64,000 bases of DNA from Sphingobacterium humi (lineage in GTDB: Bacteria > Bacteroidota > Bacteroidia > Sphingobacteriales > Sphingobacteriaceae). The stretch is from contig NZ_WSQA01000013.1 in assembly GCF_009768885.1 (NCBI RefSeq), positions 62,001-126,000 of the forward strand, in the 5' to 3' direction. Position 1 is the stretch's first letter; each line of letters opens with the position of its first letter. The position numbers and the translations under genes are program-made. The notes beneath the pieces are model-generated. The model was given only the letters and a program-made list of their open reading frames with translations. It searched no databases and had not been told where the DNA came from. This document shows, piece after piece, positions 8,233 through 17,310 of this stretch.

Positions 8233-9641
8233 TATCTTTTTAATTTTAGAAGCACCACATTCTCCACATGCTGCGTATGCGGGAACATATCGACAGGCTT
8301 AATGCGTGCTACGTCATACTTACTTTGCAACAATTCTAGGTCACGCGCTTGTGTTGCCGCATTACAGCTTACATACACCACCTTCTCGGCCTCCATTTCC
8401 AGAATACGCTCTACCACATCGGCATGCATTCCGGCACGCGGAGGGTCAGTAATTACCACATCCGGCTTACCGTGCTCAGCAATAAATTCAGAGGTAAGTA
8501 CGTCCTTCATATCACCAGCATAGAACTTGGTATTGGCTATCCCATTGATGGCAGAGTTTACTTTAGCATCTTCAATAGCCGTAGGCACATATTCTACACC
8601 GACAACCTCACGGGCAGTTTTAGCAACAAAGTTGGCAATCGTACCTGCACCGGTGTATAAATCGTATACTAGCTCATCACCTTTTAGTTCAGCAAACTCA
8701 CGGGTAATCTTATACAGTTCATAAGCTTGGCGGGAGTTTGTTTGATAGAACGACTTCGGCCCTACCTTAAATTTCAGCCCTTCCATTTCCTCATAAATGA
8801 AGTCGCGGCCTGCATAAATATGGATATCTTGATCGAAGATCGTATCGTTTCTTTTTTGATTGATGATATATAATAAGGAGGTAATCTGTGGGAACTTGTC
8901 TTGGATAAAAGACATCAGTTGCTCAACCTGTCCTTCTTCCGGATAAGCAAAGACTACCATCACCATTAACTCGCCTGTAGAAGAGGTACGGATAATTAAG
9001 TTCCGTAGGGAACCTTCATGCTGCTTTAAATCGTAAAAAGACATCTCCTGTTCTTTTGCAAAGGCGAAGATGCTGTTACGAAGCTCGTTGGAAGGGTCTT
9101 GTTGCAGATAACAATGGTCTACCGTTAAGATTTTATCAAAACGTCCAGGAACATGGAAGCCTAGAGCGTCCATAGAATCGCCGGGCTGCACATCATCCAG
9201 ATCCGTTAGCCAACGTTTATTGGAAAAGGTATATTCTAATTTATTGCGGTAATAGCTGGTATCTTCTGAGGGAAGGATAGCTTCCATATCCGATACATCG
9301 ACTTTCCCAATGCGAGAAAGGGCATTCCCAACATATTGCTCTTTAAACTTCAACTGCGCCTCATAGCTCATATGCTGCCATTTACAACCACCACAAACAC
9401 CGAAGTGCGAACAGAAAGGCTCAACCCGGTAAGCGGAAGGCTGCGTAATATTCGTCACTTTCCCTTCAACAAAGCTTTTCTTCTTACGTAGCAATTCCAC
9501 ATCTACAACATCCCCCGGCACGGCACGTTCAATAAAATAAACGAGATTATCCTGTTTGGCAACTCCTTTTCCCTCTTCCGCAATATCAATGATAGACAGA
9601 CCAGTAACAAACTTCTTGTCTTGAGCAATTCTTCTTCCCAT
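8232..9641 (-). CDS. rlmD: 23S rRNA (uracil-C5)-methyltransferase RlmD
   Basis: A RumA/RlmD-type enzyme of about 469 residues that methylates a uracil C5 in 23S rRNA. It has an N-terminal TRAM domain, then the [4Fe-4S] cysteines in CSHFGVCGGCKW, a SAM domain with YDLYTGAGTIANFVA, and the catalytic region DPPRAGMH ... VSCNAATQARDLELL with the nucleophilic Cys in SCN. The ATG at 9641 is preferred because the first TTG of the longer frame lies inside a -7 promoter box. Assignment within the RlmC/RlmD/TrmA group is by the cluster and TRAM domain. Confidence 0.92.
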   Translation of the reverse strand: MGRRIAQDKKFVTGLSIIDIAEEGKGVAKQDNLVYFIERAVPGDVVDVELLRKKKSFVEGKVTNITQPSAYRVEPFCSHFGVCGGCKWQHMSYEAQLKFKEQYVGNALSRIGKVDVSDMEAILPSEDTSYYRNKLEYTFSNKRWLTDLDDVQPGDSMDALGFHVPGRFDKILTVDHCYLQQDPSNELRNSIFAFAKEQEMSFYDLKQHEGSLRNLIIRTSSTGELMVMVVFAYPEEGQVEQLMSFIQDKFPQITSLLYIINQKRNDTIFDQDIHIYAGRDFIYEEMEGLKFKVGPKSFYQTNSRQAYELYKITREFAELKGDELVYDLYTGAGTIANFVAKTAREVVGVEYVPTAIEDAKVNSAINGIANTKFYAGDMKDVLTSEFIAEHGKPDVVITDPPRAGMHADVVERILEMEAEKVVYVSCNAATQARDLELLQSKYDVARIKPVDMFPHTQHVENVVLLKLKR

Positions 9642-9647
9642 AGGACG

Positions 9648-9655
9648 CAAAAATA
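9648..9655 (-). promoter_or_regulatory. -7 box of rlmD, short-leader promoter
   Basis: The minus strand reads TATTTTTG six bases before the ATG at 9641, so the transcript would start at or very near the start codon. No convincing -33 TTTG was seen. Confidence 0.45.
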
Positions 9656-9658
9656 CAG

Positions 9659-9867
9659 ATTAGATGTGAGATATGAGATAGGAGATTTGAGAATAAGCAA
9701 GTGCTAATCAACAGCAAACTTATTGTAGGTGAAAATACAGCATTTCATAAAGAAAACGTTCAGAATTAAAGCAGCCCCAAAGAAACATTCCAACACCTCA
9801 CCTAGCGTGAAAGCAAGGTTTCCCAGCACGCTCTCACATCTCCTGTCTCCAATCTCTTATCTAAATT
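9659..9867. repeat. Inverted GAGAT-rich intergenic repeat
   Basis: TTAGATGTGAGATATGAGA (about 9660-9692 in full) recurs in inverted orientation at about 9828-9867, where the minus strand reads TTTAGATAAGAGATTGGAG and continues in kind. The arms are imperfect. The 135 bases between hold no gene. It is probably a dispersed palindromic repeat of the host. Confidence 0.5.
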
Positions 9868-10444
9868 ACATTTCCTTCAGCGTCGTTTCTACCAAATAGG
9901 GCAGCATATCTTTCTGAAAGGAGATGAAGTTTTTGCGAACATCGGCTTCCGATACAGCGGTAAAGGCGAAGGAAAACACAATATTCTTAGAGCATTTGAT
10001 CAGGAAGGTAAGTCGTTCTTCCGGAATCATAGAGCCGATGGTTTCATTCTGCATAAAGGAACGCAGCAGGAGGAACTCCAAATCATCGGATAATATTTTA
10101 AGGTATTCTTGCGCATTGGCTGACTCCCGGATAAACTCCCAACCCACGAACTCATTACAAACGGTATAAGTTACGCGGCTGACCCGCAGAATCGTATTGG
10201 CGAGGAAAGTTGCCAGATCACGCTCATTGACGAGTTTATTTAAGATGTCTTCCACATTTTCCTGAATATAATCCATCAGCACCGCGTGCAGGATCAATTC
10301 TTTACTGGCAAAATGCTTATAGAAAGTCGCCTTGGCAATATGGGCGTTTTTGGAAAGTTCGTTTACACTGGTTTTGTTATAGCCATACTTTCTAAATAGA
10401 TCGCGCGCCGATTTCTTTATTGCTATGACTATTTTATCTTCCAT
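9866..10444 (-). CDS. TetR/AcrR-family transcriptional regulator
   Basis: A 192-residue repressor. The N-terminal HTH reads ARDLFRKYGYNKTSVNELSKNAHIAKATFYKHFASKELIL (about 11-51), the canonical TetR_N pattern. The C-terminal 140 residues are helical and should bind a ligand. A 12-base palindrome in the leader (10452-10463) is a plausible self-operator. Neighbours are pheS upstream on the same strand and rlmD downstream, neither an obvious efflux target, so the regulon is unknown. Confidence 0.9.
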   Translation of the reverse strand: MEDKIVIAIKKSARDLFRKYGYNKTSVNELSKNAHIAKATFYKHFASKELILHAVLMDYIQENVEDILNKLVNERDLATFLANTILRVSRVTYTVCNEFVGWEFIRESANAQEYLKILSDDLEFLLLRSFMQNETIGSMIPEERLTFLIKCSKNIVFSFAFTAVSEADVRKNFISFQKDMLPYLVETTLKEM

Positions 10445-10451
10445 TAATCGT

Positions 10452-10463
10452 ATAAACGTTTAT
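10452..10463. promoter_or_regulatory. Candidate TetR operator
   Basis: ATAAACGTTTAT is a perfect 12-base palindrome 8 bases upstream of the regulator start. Its AAACGTTT core is common in TetR-family operators. Self-regulation is inferred. Confidence 0.4.
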
Positions 10464-10468
10464 TAATT

Positions 10469-10493
10469 CCTGCTGCCCGGGCTGGGCAGCAGG
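10469..10493 (-). terminator. Hairpin between pheS and the TetR gene
   Basis: A perfect 10-bp GC-rich stem, CCTGCTGCCC with GGGCAGCAGG, has a 5-base loop and lies about 22 bases after the pheS stop on the minus strand. The following tract is AATTAATAAA rather than poly-T, so it may be a weak or processing hairpin. Confidence 0.5.
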
Positions 10494-10514
10494 CTTAAAA
10501 TTTCATTTCGATGC

Positions 10515-11555
10515 TTAGATGATCTCTGTTTCGAACTGCGCTAAGAAGCGAACGTCGTTTTCAGAGAATAAGCGTAAATCGCGGATTTCATACTTTAAGT
10601 TTGTTATCCGTTCGATTCCCATTCCGAACGCATATCCGGAATATTTCTTCGAGTCGATACCACAGTTTTCCAAAACATTTGGATCCACCATACCACATCC
10701 TAGAATCTCTACCCAGCCAGACTGTTTACACATCTGACATCCGGCACCTTTACAGATGGTACAAGAAATATCCATTTCTGCGGAAGGCTCCGTAAAAGGG
10801 AAATAAGAAGGGCGGAATCGCACTTTCGTATCTTCACCGTATAACTCTTTTACAAAGTGATACAGGGTTTGCTTTAAGTCGGCAAAGGAAACTTCCTCAT
10901 CCACATACAGTCCTTCCACTTGGTGGAAGAAACAGTGCGCACGTGCGGAAATAGCCTCATTACGGTATACACGCCCTGGCATGATTGCACGGAAAGGAGG
11001 TTTTCCATTTTCCATCAACCGTACCTGCACCGAGGAGGTATGCGTACGCAATACCACATCGTTTCCTTCTTGTTTTTTCACGAAGAAGGTATCCTGCATA
11101 TCCCGTGCGGGGTGTTCCGGCGCAAAGTTTAACGCAGAGAAGTTATGCCAATCATCTTCGATATCATTGCCTTCGGCAACAACGAAGCCTAGTTTCTTGA
11201 AGATCTCCACAATTTCCTTACGTACTAAGGATAGCGGATGTCTAGAACCTATGGTAAAGCCTGCTCCCGGAAGGGTTAAGTCGCCTTCTTTTACAGACTG
11301 TTTTTGATCGGCTTGGCTATTATACCTTGCAGAAGCGTCTTGATAGGTCTGCTCAGCCAATTGTTTAAATTCATTCAACACTTTACCTAAAACACGTTTC
11401 TCTTCGGCAGAGACGGTTTTAAACTCTTCGAACAAACTTTTAACAAGGCCTTTGGACACTAAAAACTTCAAGCGGAATGCTTCCACGTCTTGCGCAGAGC
11501 TTGGAGCAAAAGCTTCAATCTCTTGGGTATACTGCGTTATTTTATCTTGCAACAT
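10515..11555 (-). CDS. pheS: Phenylalanyl-tRNA synthetase alpha subunit
   Basis: About 346 residues; class II synthetase alpha chain that charges tRNA-Phe together with PheT. A helical N-terminal arm is followed by the catalytic domain, with HPLSLVRKEIVEIF, motif 2 GRVYRNEAISARAHCFFHQVEGLYVDE, RFRPSYFPFTEPSAEMDI and motif 3 GMGIERITNLKY. A four-cysteine cluster (CTICKGAGCQMC) lies in the C-terminal half, as in many family members. The start is the ATG at 11555, four bases after a -7 box; the longer frame starts upstream of that box. pheT is not adjacent. Confidence 0.96.
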   Translation of the reverse strand: MLQDKITQYTQEIEAFAPSSAQDVEAFRLKFLVSKGLVKSLFEEFKTVSAEEKRVLGKVLNEFKQLAEQTYQDASARYNSQADQKQSVKEGDLTLPGAGFTIGSRHPLSLVRKEIVEIFKKLGFVVAEGNDIEDDWHNFSALNFAPEHPARDMQDTFFVKKQEGNDVVLRTHTSSVQVRLMENGKPPFRAIMPGRVYRNEAISARAHCFFHQVEGLYVDEEVSFADLKQTLYHFVKELYGEDTKVRFRPSYFPFTEPSAEMDISCTICKGAGCQMCKQSGWVEILGCGMVDPNVLENCGIDSKKYSGYAFGMGIERITNLKYEIRDLRLFSENDVRFLAQFETEII

Positions 11556-11559
11556 GCGC

Positions 11560-11567
11560 CAAAGATA
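11560..11567 (-). promoter_or_regulatory. -7 box of pheS, short-leader promoter
   Basis: The minus strand reads TATCTTTG, an exact TAnnTTTG match, followed by GCGC and the ATG. The message is predicted to be leaderless or nearly so. This fixes the start at 11555. Confidence 0.6.
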
Positions 11568-11619
11568 CAGCAAATTTTAAAAAGATTATGATAAGGTTTG
11601 GTAAAAAACTAGGTAAATG

Positions 11620-12072
11620 TTAAAATGGCAAGCCATCATTATCATCATTATTCTCCGTAAAATCTACGGTTTGTTCTTTATCATTGGTAGTATCTGCAGC
11701 AGCCCCCGAATTTCCTGCTTGCGGACTTTGCGGTTCAAAATCTGAACGACGACCTAAGAGGTTGAAGCTTTCCGCGACAATCTCGGTGGTATAGCGCCTG
11801 ATTCCTTCCTTATCTTCATAAGAACGCGTTCTTAATTTTCCTTCGATATAGACGAGTTTCCCTTTGCTGAGGTATTTCACCGCAACATCGGCCAATCCGC
11901 GCCACAAGACGATGTTGTGCCATTCGGTTTGTTCAATACGTTTTCCATCTTTACTAAAGGTTTCCGAGGTAGCCAATGGAAAGCTGGCTACGGATACATT
12001 TCCTTCTAAATAGCGGATTTCAGGGTCTTTGCCCAAGTGTCCCACTAAGATAACTTTGTTTACTCCAGACAT
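11620..12072 (-). CDS. ssb: Single-stranded DNA-binding protein
   Basis: A 150-residue SSB. The OB fold covers about 1-108 (MSGVNKVILVGHLGKDPEIRY ... VASFPLATSE ... TEWHNIVLWRGLADVAVKYLSKGKLVYIEGKLRTRSYED), followed by an acidic, Asn/Asp-rich tail ending DNDGLPF. The terminal GLPF corresponds to the partner-binding tip of SSB. It lies 14 bases after mutY on the same strand, so the two may share a transcript. Confidence 0.95.
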   Translation of the reverse strand: MSGVNKVILVGHLGKDPEIRYLEGNVSVASFPLATSETFSKDGKRIEQTEWHNIVLWRGLADVAVKYLSKGKLVYIEGKLRTRSYEDKEGIRRYTTEIVAESFNLLGRRSDFEPQSPQAGNSGAAADTTNDKEQTVDFTENNDDNDGLPF

Positions 12073-12086
12073 ACAATAATTTAGGG

Positions 12087-13139
12087 TTAGTTAGCAAAAA
12101 AATAATGCTCGATGAACGAGCTAATCAGTTTATGCTTAGCTAATTTATCTAAATTTTCTGACAAAAAATAATTCCAATGGCTTTTTTTGGCCAATTCCAC
12201 GTTCTCAACATCTAATTTATAAAAGCGCGCATAAATATTCTGATGACTAAGCACATGCTTGCGCACATCGCCAATCAAAACCGGTGCAGCATCCTTAAAT
12301 AAGCCTTGAAATTCCGGCAAATCCTGAATTTCCTGGGCATCCATATGCGCGGCACTCTCAATCATTGGAAACTCATACAGATTGGCCCAGACATCCTCTT
12401 CGCCGCGTTGTGACATCAGCACCTGCCCATCCTGCTCGATCAGAAAATAATGGAAATAGCGATCCTTACTCTTCTTGCCTTTCAATTTCTTGGGCAGCTC
12501 ATCCTGCCGATTTGTTTTATAGGCTTCGCAATCAATCAGCAAGGGACATACCGAACAATCCGGACTTTTAGGCTTGCATTGCAGGGCACCAAAGTCCATA
12601 ATCGCTTGGTTATATTCTCCCGGATGTTGCCGATCCAACAATTCGTCGGCCAATTGAGAAAAGATCTTTTTACCCGCTGTCGAATTGATCGGTTCCTCAA
12701 TCCCGAAATAACGGGACAATACGCGAAACACATTCCCGTCCAATACCGCATGGGGCTGGTTCGCCGCGAAGGACGAAATCGCTGCCGCCGTGTATTCCCC
12801 TACCCCGGGCAAGCGCAACAAATCCTGAAACTGCGTCGGGAAGTCACCAGAAAATTCCTCCAGCACCAATTTTGAAGCCTTATGCATATTTCTAGCGCGA
12901 GAATAGTAGCCCAAGCCTTGCCAAAGCCTTAAAATTCGACCTTCGGAAGCCCTAGCGAAATTTGTTACATTCGGAAATTCCTCCACAAATCGTAAAAAAT
13001 AAGGCAAGCCTTGCTCCACTCTCGTTTGTTGCAAGATGATTTCGGACAGCCAAATCACGTAAGGATTCTTAGTTTCACGCCATGGTAGAGGCCTTTTGTG
13101 GCTTTGGTACCACGCAAGGATACGATCTGAAAACGACAT
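12087..13139 (-). CDS. mutY: A/G-specific adenine glycosylase MutY
   Basis: A 350-residue base-excision repair enzyme that removes adenine opposite 8-oxoguanine. It shows EIILQQTRVEQGLPYF, the helix-hairpin-helix LPGVGEYTAAAISSFA, the catalytic Asp in LDGNVFRVLSRYF (canonical VDGNV), and a [4Fe-4S] loop C-x6-C-x2-C-x5-C in CKPKSPDCSVCPLLIDC. The C-terminal NUDIX-like domain that recognises oxoG occupies about 225-345. It is the first gene of the mutY-ssb pair and is divergent from the M23 peptidase gene. Confidence 0.96.
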   Translation of the reverse strand: MSFSDRILAWYQSHKRPLPWRETKNPYVIWLSEIILQQTRVEQGLPYFLRFVEEFPNVTNFARASEGRILRLWQGLGYYSRARNMHKASKLVLEEFSGDFPTQFQDLLRLPGVGEYTAAAISSFAANQPHAVLDGNVFRVLSRYFGIEEPINSTAGKKIFSQLADELLDRQHPGEYNQAIMDFGALQCKPKSPDCSVCPLLIDCEAYKTNRQDELPKKLKGKKSKDRYFHYFLIEQDGQVLMSQRGEEDVWANLYEFPMIESAAHMDAQEIQDLPEFQGLFKDAAPVLIGDVRKHVLSHQNIYARFYKLDVENVELAKKSHWNYFLSENLDKLAKHKLISSFIEHYFFAN

Positions 13140-13268
13140 AGTACAAAGATGAAAAATATTCCAAGAAAGCGGTGATCAATCGTTAATGAAATGTTAAATT
13201 TTATTTAACTAAACAATGCATGGTTTAAATTAGCAAGTGACTAGCAGTATTTAGAAGAAGTAATTACT

Positions 13269-14126
13269 ATGATTAAACAAAAGACTTCCGTTGTCTTTCT
13301 AGATGCCAACGGAAACTCTGATCGCAAGATCCAAATTCCAACTTTTGTCGTTAAAAATTGGAAAAGGATAGTTGTACTAGGCATTTTTGTGATCTGCCTA
13401 GCCTGTAGCACCATCGTATACTTGGCCACTAAAAACACCAGTGACCGATACGAAAAGGAACTTACAAAGAAAATTGAAGCGTTAGAGGCTGCGAAGAAGT
13501 CTTTAGCTAGCGAAGAAGCCTCGAACCAAATGAGTATGGAGCAACTCCAAAAGTCATTTGACGCTATCGATAGTACGATTAACCAAATTAATGCCAAAAT
13601 GCGCAAAAGAGGGTTAAAAGACATCGCGCCGAAGATTAAAAACGTGGGGGGACCAGTAGAGGAAGAGGTAGATATCGAAGAATTGACGAAGTTCTACAAA
13701 AAAGAACTGAAGAATTTAGACAAAAAGCTGGAAGGCATCCCTTTAGGGATTCCGCACCACGGGAAAATAACATCCCGTTTCGGATACCGTCGCAACCCTT
13801 TTACCAACAAAGGACGTGAGATGCACTCCGGAATAGACATCAAAGGACGTATCGGCGAGCCTATTAAAGCGACAGCTGCCGGCAAAGTGACCTTTGCAGG
13901 CTACAAAGGCCAGTACGGACGTGTAGTTATTGTTGAACACAGTAACGGATGGGAAACCCGATATGCACATCTTTCCGGTGCGCGCGTTCGCTCAGGACAG
14001 CGGGTAGATGCCGGCCAAATTATCGGCACCTTAGGCAGCACAGGTCGTTCCACCGGCCCTCACCTTCATTACGAGCTATTGAGCTACGGAAGAAAGTTGA
14101 ACCCGGAAAAAACCTTAAGATTTTAA
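13269..14126 (+). CDS. M23-family peptidoglycan endopeptidase
   Basis: A 285-residue membrane-anchored metallopeptidase. A single N-terminal transmembrane helix lies at about 34-53, followed by a coiled coil of roughly 55-120 and a LytM/M23 domain at about 155-283. The zinc site is H-x3-D in MHSGIDIKG and HLHYEL near the end; GRIGEPIKATAAGKV and STGRSTGPHLHYE are family hallmarks. It probably cleaves peptidoglycan cross-links, or acts as an EnvC-like factor in the periplasm. It ends at a perfect bidirectional terminator. Confidence 0.93.
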   Translation: MIKQKTSVVFLDANGNSDRKIQIPTFVVKNWKRIVVLGIFVICLACSTIVYLATKNTSDRYEKELTKKIEALEAAKKSLASEEASNQMSMEQLQKSFDAIDSTINQINAKMRKRGLKDIAPKIKNVGGPVEEEVDIEELTKFYKKELKNLDKKLEGIPLGIPHHGKITSRFGYRRNPFTNKGREMHSGIDIKGRIGEPIKATAAGKVTFAGYKGQYGRVVIVEHSNGWETRYAHLSGARVRSGQRVDAGQIIGTLGSTGRSTGPHLHYELLSYGRKLNPEKTLRF

Positions 14127-14160
14127 GCGGTTATTGAAAGAATACTAACCACCTATCATA

Positions 14161-14205
14161 ATGTCAATAAAAAACACCACTTGAAGTGGTGTTTTTTATT
14201 GACAT
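14161..14205. terminator. Bidirectional terminator
   Basis: A perfect 21-bp stem (14161-14181 with 14185-14205) around a 3-base loop. The core is AACACCACT-TGA-AGTGGTGTT with A runs on the left and T runs on the right, so it can terminate the M23 gene (plus) and the sulfatase gene (minus). Confidence 0.92.
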
Positions 14206-14222
14206 GATATGCTGTGCTACAC

Positions 14223-15731
14223 TTATTTCTTGGCTTCCAATTCTTTTTGCAGCAAGGTCTTCAGCTCGTTCACTTTCTTCGCGTTTTCTTTGGCAATGTT
14301 GTGCTGTTCTCCCCAATCCTTTTTTAGGTTATACAACTGTTCCTCCGGAGAATTCCCCAGCTCTGTATCGGTCAATGGGTTATAAGCTCTGCCCTTGCTC
14401 GGTTTAATATATTTCATTTCTCCTTGCAGAATGGAATGGGTGCCAGAAGATTTCACTAAATAATCTCTTCCTTTTTTATCCTTTCCGAGGAAAGCCGCTA
14501 GTATTTCTTTACTATCCAAACTCGCAGCGTCCAGGTTCTTGTTTCCAAGCAACTTGGCGAAGCTCGCCAGGAAGTCGATTTGACTCACCAAGGCATCCGA
14601 TTGCTGCCCTGCTTTCACATTCTTTGGCCAAGACAGGATAAACGGAACGCGAGTTCCGGCCTCAAAAGCAGAATACTTGCCACCCCGCAATCCTCCTTTC
14701 GGATCATGCCCATTCAACTCCGTTACGGCGCCATCCACATACCCATCGTCAAGCACGGGCCCATTATCACTGGTAAAAATAACCATGGTATTCTCATATA
14801 GCCCGTTATTTTTCAAGGCTTTTACCAATTCGCCTACCGTATGGTCTAATTGCAAAATAGCATCCCCACGATAGCCTAAACCGCTTTTTCCTCTAAATTG
14901 AGTAGCCGGCATCCGGGGCACATGCGGTTCGGTAGCATGGTAGCTTATGAAGAAAGGTTTGTCTTTATTTGATTCGATAAAACTGATGGCCTTATCCAAA
15001 AAAGTGTAAGTCACTTCCTCGTCGGTCCAGCGTGCTTTTTTACCACCACTCATCCAACCGATGCGGCCAATCCCATTCACAATGGTATTGTTGTGCCCAT
15101 GGTTAGGCGAGGCTTTCATCTTGAGGAGCTCTGGATTCTCCAAACCCGTTGGCTCATTCCCTATCTTTTGTTGGTAAGAAACCTCAATCGGATCCGATGG
15201 ATCGGTAGCTACCACCTTATGCCCGTCCAAAAACACCGTAGGCACGCGGTCTGCCGTTGCCGGGAAAATATAAGAATAACCATAGCCCACTTCCAAAAGC
15301 CCAGGCTTCACCTCAGCATTCCAATTCTTCTCTACGGCAGTTCCTAGGCCCAGGTGCCACTTTCCGATCATGGCCGTTTGGTATCCCGCTTGTTGAAACA
15401 ATGCCGGTAGGGTAAGCTGATCCGGAGAAATAATTAAGGCGGCATCCCCCGGCAATACACCGGTTCCGGTTTTGCGGAACGGGTATCTTCCAGTCATCAG
15501 CGAGTAGCGCGATGGTGTACAGGTAGCAGCGGTAGCATGGCCATTGGTAAAACGGATTCCTGCTTGCGCCAAGGCATCGATGTTGGGGGTTTTAATTTTC
15601 TGCGCCCCATAAGCACTTAGGTCTCCGTAGCCCAAATCATCTACATAAATAAACAATACATTGGGTTTCTCTTGTCCCCATGTCAAGGTAGTCATCAACA
15701 ATAGAAAACTACAGACGATAGCTCTTTTCAT
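14223..15731 (-). CDS. Secreted arylsulfatase
   Basis: About 502 residues with a signal peptide of 19 residues (ending LTWG). It is a family S1 sulfatase: the metal-binding start is NVLFIYVDDLGYGD, and the activation motif is CTPSR with Cys71 the residue converted to formylglycine, followed by the family's LMTGRYPFR. SYHATEPHVPRMP and VIFTSDNGPVLDDGY supply further metal and substrate residues. It probably removes sulfate esters from glycans or steroids in the periplasm; the substrate is unknown. No maturase or SusCD pair is adjacent. The Met at 15731 is chosen because it starts the signal peptide. Confidence 0.93.
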   Translation of the reverse strand: MKRAIVCSFLLLMTTLTWGQEKPNVLFIYVDDLGYGDLSAYGAQKIKTPNIDALAQAGIRFTNGHATAATCTPSRYSLMTGRYPFRKTGTGVLPGDAALIISPDQLTLPALFQQAGYQTAMIGKWHLGLGTAVEKNWNAEVKPGLLEVGYGYSYIFPATADRVPTVFLDGHKVVATDPSDPIEVSYQQKIGNEPTGLENPELLKMKASPNHGHNNTIVNGIGRIGWMSGGKKARWTDEEVTYTFLDKAISFIESNKDKPFFISYHATEPHVPRMPATQFRGKSGLGYRGDAILQLDHTVGELVKALKNNGLYENTMVIFTSDNGPVLDDGYVDGAVTELNGHDPKGGLRGGKYSAFEAGTRVPFILSWPKNVKAGQQSDALVSQIDFLASFAKLLGNKNLDAASLDSKEILAAFLGKDKKGRDYLVKSSGTHSILQGEMKYIKPSKGRAYNPLTDTELGNSPEEQLYNLKKDWGEQHNIAKENAKKVNELKTLLQKELEAKK

Positions 15732-15861
15732 TTTATTGTCTTTAGGTTGTATAATGCAATTTACAGAATTAGCCTGCAAAACTGCGGCTTTACTTAAAGA
15801 CAAGTTGAAAGCCAGAAACCCCCAATAGTAAAAAAAAATAAGCGATTATCTTTTTTGTAAA

Positions 15862-17310
15862 ATGAAAAAAAACAGGGAAGTTTGCGTCATATTCTTATAC
15901 AGCATGAAATTAGCTATGGCCTTCCTCTTCTGGGGATTGTGCACTCAAATCGGACTAGGACAACAACAGGTGTTCAAAATTAATTATAGTCTTAAAGTCG
16001 AAGAAAATTCGATAACTGCCAAGCGTTTAAACCAAGACAGTATTTCCGCAGAAATTGTAACAAACCTCCTTGCGGGCATGCAGGCCAGCAGCCTCGACAT
16101 GGAAGCCTATGTTAACGATAGCTATGCCCTAATTTCAGCTAAATTCCCCAACAACGACATTCAATTGCAGCATAAAAAAACAAACAACAGTTACTTGCTA
16201 TTGCCCCAACATAAGGAATATATCCACAATAGCCCCGAGCAAATCGATCAGCAGGCGGCAGCCTTTCAGATAACCTATATCGCAGATCGAAGCAAAGTAA
16301 TCGCCGGTGTTCCCTGCAAGCTCGCTATTGTTAAACCTATAGGTGGCGAGGAAATCATTGAAATACAAGTTTGGTATAGCGAGCAAATCCCTGCTTTTTA
16401 CTGGGATGATTACAGCTACCTCAATCAATTACCCGGCGCTGCCCTGAGTTTGGGTGTCCAAGGCTTACATATTGAAGCCACAGCGATTAGCCAGGTTGAA
16501 ATCCCGCAATCCCGCTTTGAAATCCCTGCCGACTACAACTTAATTACGGGAGATGAATCGGAGTACACTGAAAATAACGACATCGAACTCGGCGAAGGTT
16601 TTGTAGCCTATTACGACAGCACAGCATCTCGCTACGGTTTAATGAAAGAAGGCAAAGTGCTGACCCCTGCCAGCTATTCTTCCATTGGCGAATATATCGA
16701 TGGTGCCTTTATTGTCAGCAATGAGGAATTCTTAACCGGTATACTAGATGAAAATGCACAGGTACTGGTTCCGCTAACCTACGACATCATCACCTACGAT
16801 AGCCAACTGAAAGCTTATATCTATTCTAAAGACGAGGCATTCAGCGTCATGGACAAACAGGGGAAACGACTATGGAAAAACAGCTACCCTTGCCTTGCGC
16901 CCTTTATCGATCAGTTTGCCATCTATTGCCAGGACGATAAGGTAGGCTTGGTCGATAGCAGCGGTCAAATCGTTGTGCCAGCCAACTATGAATTGATCGG
17001 CCAATACAATGCTGAATATTTTATCGTCATCGAACAAGATATCTTCGATCTGTACGATTTAAAAAGCAAGCAAAAGATCTTTGGAGGCTTTAAAACCTTG
17101 GCCTTTGCCGAAGAAAAAGACCTGTTTATTGCTTCCAAAGATGCTGAACGCTTTGGTTATGTAGATAAACAAGGGCATACCGTCATCCCATTTAATTATA
17201 GCACGGCTTCCCCATTCTATGATGGCAAAGCCATGGTCACGAAATTTGGCACCGATGAGGTCAGCTATATCAATATAAAAGGAGAAACCGTAGCAGCCGA
17301 TGAGCAGTAA
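15862..17310 (+). CDS. Secreted WG-repeat protein
   Basis: A 482-residue exported protein with a hydrophobic signal ending around GLGQQQ. The N-terminal domain of about 200 residues resembles the GLPGLI fold (VFKINYSLKVEENS, later RSKVIAGVPCKLAIV). It is followed by four or more WG/KWG-type repeats (RYGLMKEGKVLTPASYSSIGEY, KVGLVDSSGQIVVPANYELIGQY, RFGYVDKQGHTVIPFNYSTASPF). Such repeats usually form a beta-propeller or solenoid for ligand binding. A second Met at 15904 would also give a good signal peptide. The stop overlaps the next gene by 11 bases. Confidence 0.85.
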   Translation: MKKNREVCVIFLYSMKLAMAFLFWGLCTQIGLGQQQVFKINYSLKVEENSITAKRLNQDSISAEIVTNLLAGMQASSLDMEAYVNDSYALISAKFPNNDIQLQHKKTNNSYLLLPQHKEYIHNSPEQIDQQAAAFQITYIADRSKVIAGVPCKLAIVKPIGGEEIIEIQVWYSEQIPAFYWDDYSYLNQLPGAALSLGVQGLHIEATAISQVEIPQSRFEIPADYNLITGDESEYTENNDIELGEGFVAYYDSTASRYGLMKEGKVLTPASYSSIGEYIDGAFIVSNEEFLTGILDENAQVLVPLTYDIITYDSQLKAYIYSKDEAFSVMDKQGKRLWKNSYPCLAPFIDQFAIYCQDDKVGLVDSSGQIVVPANYELIGQYNAEYFIVIEQDIFDLYDLKSKQKIFGGFKTLAFAEEKDLFIASKDAERFGYVDKQGHTVIPFNYSTASPFYDGKAMVTKFGTDEVSYINIKGETVAADEQ

